From positions 806,001-870,000 of the forward strand of contig WBMV01006289.1 in the NCBI GenBank assembly GCA_013396655.1: 64,000 nt of DNA, read 5' to 3'. Shown here one piece after another: positions 59,260 through 64,000 of the stretch (the first letter of the stretch is position 1; the number at the start of each line of letters is the position of its first letter). Below the pieces are notes generated by a model. That model saw nothing but the letters and a program-made list of their open reading frames with translations. It was not told the DNA's origin and ran no database searches. The position numbers were made by a program, and so were the translations under genes. This stretch comes from Campylorhamphus procurvoides. Its lineage: Eukaryota; Chordata; Aves; Passeriformes; Dendrocolaptidae.

Positions 59260-62200
59260 GGAAAGCTTGTCACAGAAGAAAAGAAATATTGGATTAAAAT
59301 GTGTTTTTTATTGTCATGGGTCCAGATACTGCATTACTGAAGAGAATGGGTATTTTGCCAGTAAACCTGAGAGGACATTCCAGGAGTGTTTAAAGAGAAA
59401 AATATTACTCAATAAATTTAACGTAAAGAAATTTGAAGTAAAATACCAGTGTGTAGGTGTGTGACAGGAAGGACTAGACTCAAATTTGCATAAAAGGAAA
59501 TCTTCAGATTTTGAAGGGACAGTTTTTTCTGTCCTTGAAGGCTTTTAAGAACACAGCAGGTATCTGTCTGCTGGGGAAATCACAGGTAAACCTGACCTTT
59601 CTTGAGGAAGGGGGAGCAGAGAGCCATCCTTGGAAGCAGAGACTATGTCATTTGTTACTGGAGTGCTGTGAATGGGTGTAAGCCCTGAAAAAGTGGTCTG
59701 TGGAGCTGCAGAAAGCTGTGAGATGTGCACACACAGGAGTGCAGTGGCTGCATGGCACCACCACAGGGGTCAGGCTCTTGGCTGGTGCCAACACCCGACT
59801 GCTGTGCCATGACAATAATAAAGAAATGTGTGCAATTATAAAAGCAATGAAATTGCATGGACTGATATGCAAAGTACTGATTCATCTTCATCTCACTTTC
59901 TCAGCCTCCAGACAGCATGAGATATATAGTATGGCTGTAGATCTTTTTTCCCCCCCAAAAATTTTATGTGATCCATTCTAGTGTTGATAATAGTCTCAGC
60001 ACTGGAACAAAGTAATTTCTTCTGGAAACCTTACAGGAAGCTTATAAATCAAGTATTTTTAAACTCTAAAAAAGAAATGTTCCTTTTATTTCTTTTTAAA
60101 CCTGGAAAAAGAAAAAGCCCATAGCCAGATTAAACCTTAGTCCCTTTTTTAGCATGTTGAACACTATCACAAGACTTAGAAGGAGATGTATTTTTAATGC
60201 CTGGATGAGATGGGCAGTCACTCTCTAGGAATCTAACAAAATGCTGGGTTTTTTTGGGGGTTGTTTGGATCCATTAAAATCCATATGTTCCTCTTTTGCA
60301 AGCAGATCAGTCCAGACAATTACACAGTCCTGAATTTAGGCTGACTCCCAGCTTACAAGGGCAGCTTCCCATGGCTGTTACAATAGGGATAATTGGAGCC
60401 TCTTTGCTCATCTATCATTACAAGCAAGAATCTGTCTGGAGGAGTGCAGAGTTAGAAGAGTGTATGGTACAGTTATTGCTACTAGAGGCAGCATAGAAAG
60501 AAGTACTGACAAGCTTCAGTAAAAGGATGATGTGCTAAAACAACATTTGTAGGTGCCGTCATTGTTTCAAAGTTTGTAAAAGATGTAATGATGTTGGGAA
60601 TTTATGTCTAGAAGATAGTGAAATTTCACCTTGTGTAATCAGCCATTCAGTCTCCCTGTAAAGAGCAGCTGCCAGGTACCAGCAGGATTTCAGAATTTAA
60701 CAGTAATGTCAAATTTCCTGTCTTTCTATAGAAATACTCTTTCAGTTGTAATGCATGACATTCTCCAGCTAACTGCTGTCCTGTGTTCCCCATAAATTAC
60801 TCCACAGTATGAAATAAAATTCCTATAGACAACTGGTCTTGATGCTTTGGATACATACTGTGTTTGAGAGGTGAAACTTGTTCATAGAGTAAGATCAAAC
60901 CTTTTTGCATAAATGCACTATTTCAGTAAAGGTTTTACTGGAGACATTTCTTAAATTCAGGAAGGAAGGAATGGTAATTCAAAGGCAGAGTAATTCCCTG
61001 CAGAAGAGAACTGTAGTAGGAAGAACACCTTGCTGGTTCTGTCTCATTTAGAATAGAGACTTCAGTGTCAATCTCTGCTCTGCGTTTTCCTCAGGGCACT
61101 ATAGTTAAAGGGAAGTTTCAAGAGGTGGTTGATAGTCCATGACTGAGGATAGAGCTGGACTTCTTTTCTCTCCTGCTCCTGTGAACCTAATCTGTTATGT
61201 GAGCTCTGGTGCTCAGCTGACTCCTTGGAGAGCCTGCCAGTCTTCCTAAGCTAGAGGAAAAAGACATTTTAAAAAAATTAGCTGAAAGGGATCACTGAGA
61301 AGCCAGGGAAGTCTAGAGATGTTGGGAAGGAAAAAAGAGGCAATTCAGGCCTAGGAAGGATTGGTAAGGTGGATTTGCATCATCTGGCTAAAAGTGAGAT
61401 ACAAGAAACTCTGCCGACCTGCTCTTTCGTGCAGTATCTCCTGTTAGCATGACCCTATTTTATAGAAATAAACAATTATTATTCCAAAAAAGGTTTGGTT
61501 ATGATCTTAACCAGACATAAGACAAGTTGATTGATAAACTTGGGTTTTTATGGTGTTTTAAATTATCTCAGTTCTGTTCCAATAAAAGAAACACTTGTGT
61601 GTGTTTCAGATGTATTATTCCTTAAAATCATCTCAGTGATAGGGCCAGTTTAGTGCAGGAAAATAATGTTTTCTGTGCTGGTTGTATAATTTTATATACA
61701 AATAACCTATAAATAGGTTCTGAATGCCTGTGAAATACCCTAAGACTGGTACATAAAATGGCATCAGTTTTTCTCATTCCTTCTCTCAAAATTCCCAACT
61801 CTCTACCTGCTTGAAATTTCATATTTTTATGCCTTAATGCAAAACCATGTGCTTTTTTTCTGTCATGTTCAATATAACCTTTCCAAATATGTTCTTGCAT
61901 CTGCACTTTTGTCTTTTGTTCCAAAATAATTTGAGAATCATTTGAGGAAACATCTAGAATGGCACTTGTTTACATGAGACGTCTGACATTGTTTTTTCTG
62001 ATTCTTCTTAAATATTGAATAAGGAATTGGATCTTTCCTTTCATTTATACCCTCCTTTTCAGAGCTGTCCAAGGTGACTTTGGTGGGGTGGCCACACAAG
62101 CACAACCACAGCACTGAAGGTCTAGAGCCACAGCTGGAACAAGGGTTGAATCATTGAGCTACTTCCTTTCAGATATTAATCACTTAATTTGAAAAAACCA

Positions 62201-62710
62201 AACCACTGAAGTAAATAAACAAGGGCCATTTTTGCATACTGTATGTGTAAGGTTATCTTCAAACATAGTGGAAAACGTGTAAGAGCGATGGTGAAACAGT
62301 ACAGCATTTGGATTGATAGGAAATCAATAGTCAGCTGATAAAGAGAACAATTTTTCAGCAGCCACAGAACCACCATAGTTAAAAGCACATTATGACTGTT
62401 GTAAACTAGTTAACACAGGTTATAAAAGATCTAATCTTCTTGAAACCTAATGTTACTGTATATAATGATTTTTTAAAATGTGGTCTGCCTTCTGGTCAGG
62501 TAACTAAAATAAATAATAAACCAGTAGTTAATTGCCCATAGTGGCCACTAATGCAAGGATTTCCACTTTAATTATTAATAGCATGCTCTTTGCTCATCAT
62601 CCAGACTATGTTTTCCTTTCTGCTTTTCCTGTGTCCCACTTGCCATCTTCATTTTTCTGCATGTTTAATAGAGAGCACAAGTTTTCTCTAGTCTCTTACT
62701 TTGTTTGGCA
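59260..62710. other. Sequence between two exon-like segments, no certain feature
   Basis: AT-rich sequence. If the minus-strand segments at 62715-62977 and 59042-59254 are exons, this would be their intron. A somewhat GC-rich patch at about 59640-59820 contains an AATAAA but no retroelement ends that I can confirm. A Lys/Arg-rich open frame at 61628-61924 (-) has no good splice edges. Confidence 0.35.
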
Positions 62711-62714
62711 TTAC

Positions 62715-62977
62715 CTCTGTACAGTGGTGCTTTGCTTGTCCACCTCTTCAAGCAGAACAATTTCTATTGCTGACTTTTCTTTGTATAAACTGATAGTGGC
62801 CACAACTTCTTCTGGCAGGTAATTACCAGAGATGTCACTGGATAACTCTTCACCTTTTTCAGCATTACGTGTTTCAAAGAGTTCTGTGTTATAAAAATCT
62901 TTATTTGTGGACTTCACTGGGCCCTGTGATAGACCTCCAGGACTGTGATTCGTAGCCTCTGTGCTGGAAATTTCCCT
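62715..62977 (-). other. Exon-like open segment, unrecognised
   Basis: On the minus strand, a pyrimidine-rich tract ending in ggctttgcag precedes position 62977. The segment ends with ACAGAG followed by gtaatg, a fair donor. The 263 nt between them are open in one frame starting in phase 0 and ending in phase 2. Parts read STEATNHSPGGLSQGPVKST and GNYLPEEVVATISLYKEKSA. It is acidic and Ser/Thr-rich, like a disordered protein region. Splicing to 59254 would join AG to A (Arg) and stay open. No family is recognised. Confidence 0.25.
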
Positions 62978-63150
62978 CTGCAAAGCCACAGGGTTGAGAC
63001 AAGGGAATAAAAATTATAGCAACGAAATGAAAAGGATCTTTTTACTCCTTTAATCCATAAGAGTTCAGTGCTATGTTTACAAGTGCAAACCACTGTACAT
63101 TACTGTGATTGCACTTGGCAGGGTGGCAGAAGGAAAAACCTCTCCACTTT

Positions 63151-63590
63151 TTACATTTTCATAAATAACAAAACAGATAATGGCTTCTGTATTTTGTGTT
63201 TCTGACTTTCCCGTCGCTTTTTATGCCTATGTAGGGAGCCATGTGTATGCTGACTGTGAAAGACAAAAAGCTTGTCCAACTTCTGTTGGGTCTTGAAGGG
63301 TGTTCTGATTGTTTTGGTTTGTTTCTTGAGGTTTTCTTTGTTACAAGTTGCTGATGGTTCACGCTGTTGGAAGCTATTAGAGATTAGAGGAGTAAGGAAA
63401 ACAGGCTTTCTCGATGCCCTGGTGTGAAGGGAGTGACTCAGTGCCTCCCTGACACAGGTTACCCTGTGACTTTTCACATGGCCTGGAGCATCAAGCCCAT
63501 AAGGCGGTCCTGAATGTGAACCATTTCTCCAGGCTGTGTCATTTAGTGAGCATATCTTTTTAGAGGAGTGTCAGCCGAAGCAGAATTTAA
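63151..63590 (-). other. Long open segment, unrecognised
   Basis: The minus strand is open from just after a TGA near 63590 to TAA at 63151, about 145 codons. The product is Ser/His/Lys-rich, for example NDTAWRNGSHSGPPYGLDAP and a basic HRHKKRRESQKHK stretch. A phase-0 donor (AGG/GTAACC at 63463/63462) would be compatible with the next segment at 62977. A stop-to-stop frame of this length is expected about once by chance in a window of this size and composition, so support is weak. Confidence 0.15.
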
Positions 63591-63594
63591 ATCT

Positions 63595-64000
63595 ACTTGC
63601 ATGTTTTGGCCTTCTGAGCCATGCTGGTGAAATTGTTTGTGCAGCTGTATTTGAAAACAGATAGGGGAAAAAATTGGGGATAATAGAACAGAAGCCAGAG
63701 AAAAAAGGTTATCCTGGATCTATTGCATACCTGTTTTCATTACACAACCACACAAATTGTTGTTTGAATAAGAAGTAAGGAAGAATATACTTGTGGGATG
63801 GGGATTGAAATAGTTTTCACAGGTGCTGCAGCTGAAACAAATGCTGGTAAACCCGTGATTTTTAGGCATTAATAAAGGGTCACGCAACTCTGGTGGTTTT
63901 ATATGCCCTTTGGATTACCTCTGGTGGAGTGGTGTCCCACTGTCCACAATCACTATGCAAGTAGCTTTGAACAGATATTGTGAAATAGCCATGGACAAAA
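63595..64000. other. Window end, no feature seen
   Basis: AT-rich unique sequence in which I could support no exon, repeat or signal. Confidence 0.5.

Noticed and set aside
59640..59830. GC-richer patch with AATAAA, considered as a solo LTR or retroposon
   Set aside because: No TG...CA ends, target-site duplication, primer-binding site or tail could be identified.
63151..63590. Considered as an exon of ASPM because of a Lys/Thr-rich stretch containing NKEN and RTPF
   Set aside because: The likeness is limited to a few residues in a low-complexity basic stretch, and the rest does not fit ASPM as I remember it.

Overview
The window is nuclear DNA from a vertebrate, most likely a bird. The evidence is the spliced 3' half of a conserved animal gene with GT-AG introns, and several short CR1 LINE 3' ends. 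One of these (about 36731-36805) carries the typical avian CR1 tail. The sequence is AT-rich. Most long open frames are chance.

Region 1 (1 to about 19,480) is the 3' part of CDC73 (parafibromin/HRPT2) on the + strand. Seven coding exons (804-861, 3914-3949, 4335-4422, 11527-11688, 13440-13540, 16737-16878 and 18093-18129) join without a frame break. They give the last 207 residues plus the stop codon. If the protein has the human length of 531 residues, this is about residue 325 to the end, and the exon sizes (58, 36, 88, 162, 101, 142 and 37 coding nt) fit human exons 11-17. They encode the end of the linker and the whole Ras-like C-terminal domain of this Paf1-complex subunit. A 3' UTR of about 1.35 kb ends at a good AATAAA (19455). 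Two later AATAAA sites (20708, 22790) could give longer mRNAs.

Region 2 (about 19.5-64 kb) is an AT-rich stretch without a gene I can recognise. It holds decayed CR1 pieces (about 22145, 28155, 30930 and 36731), a GC-rich 31-bp minisatellite (28556-28790), a diverged repeat of about 195 bp (about 39880-40330), a small CpG cluster (40604-40696), simple repeats, and many GT- or AC-rich low-complexity tracts. Two stretches (about 26490-26690 and 28930-29110) read like conserved regulatory DNA, but this is only an impression.

Region 3 (59-64 kb) has the most interesting unexplained signal. On the minus strand, open segments have splice-like edges. Two of them (62977-62715 and 59254-59042) have matching intron phase. 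I could not assign them to any protein, and chance remains the leading alternative. I found no novel multi-gene system, and no tRNA, rRNA, CRISPR or intact mobile element.
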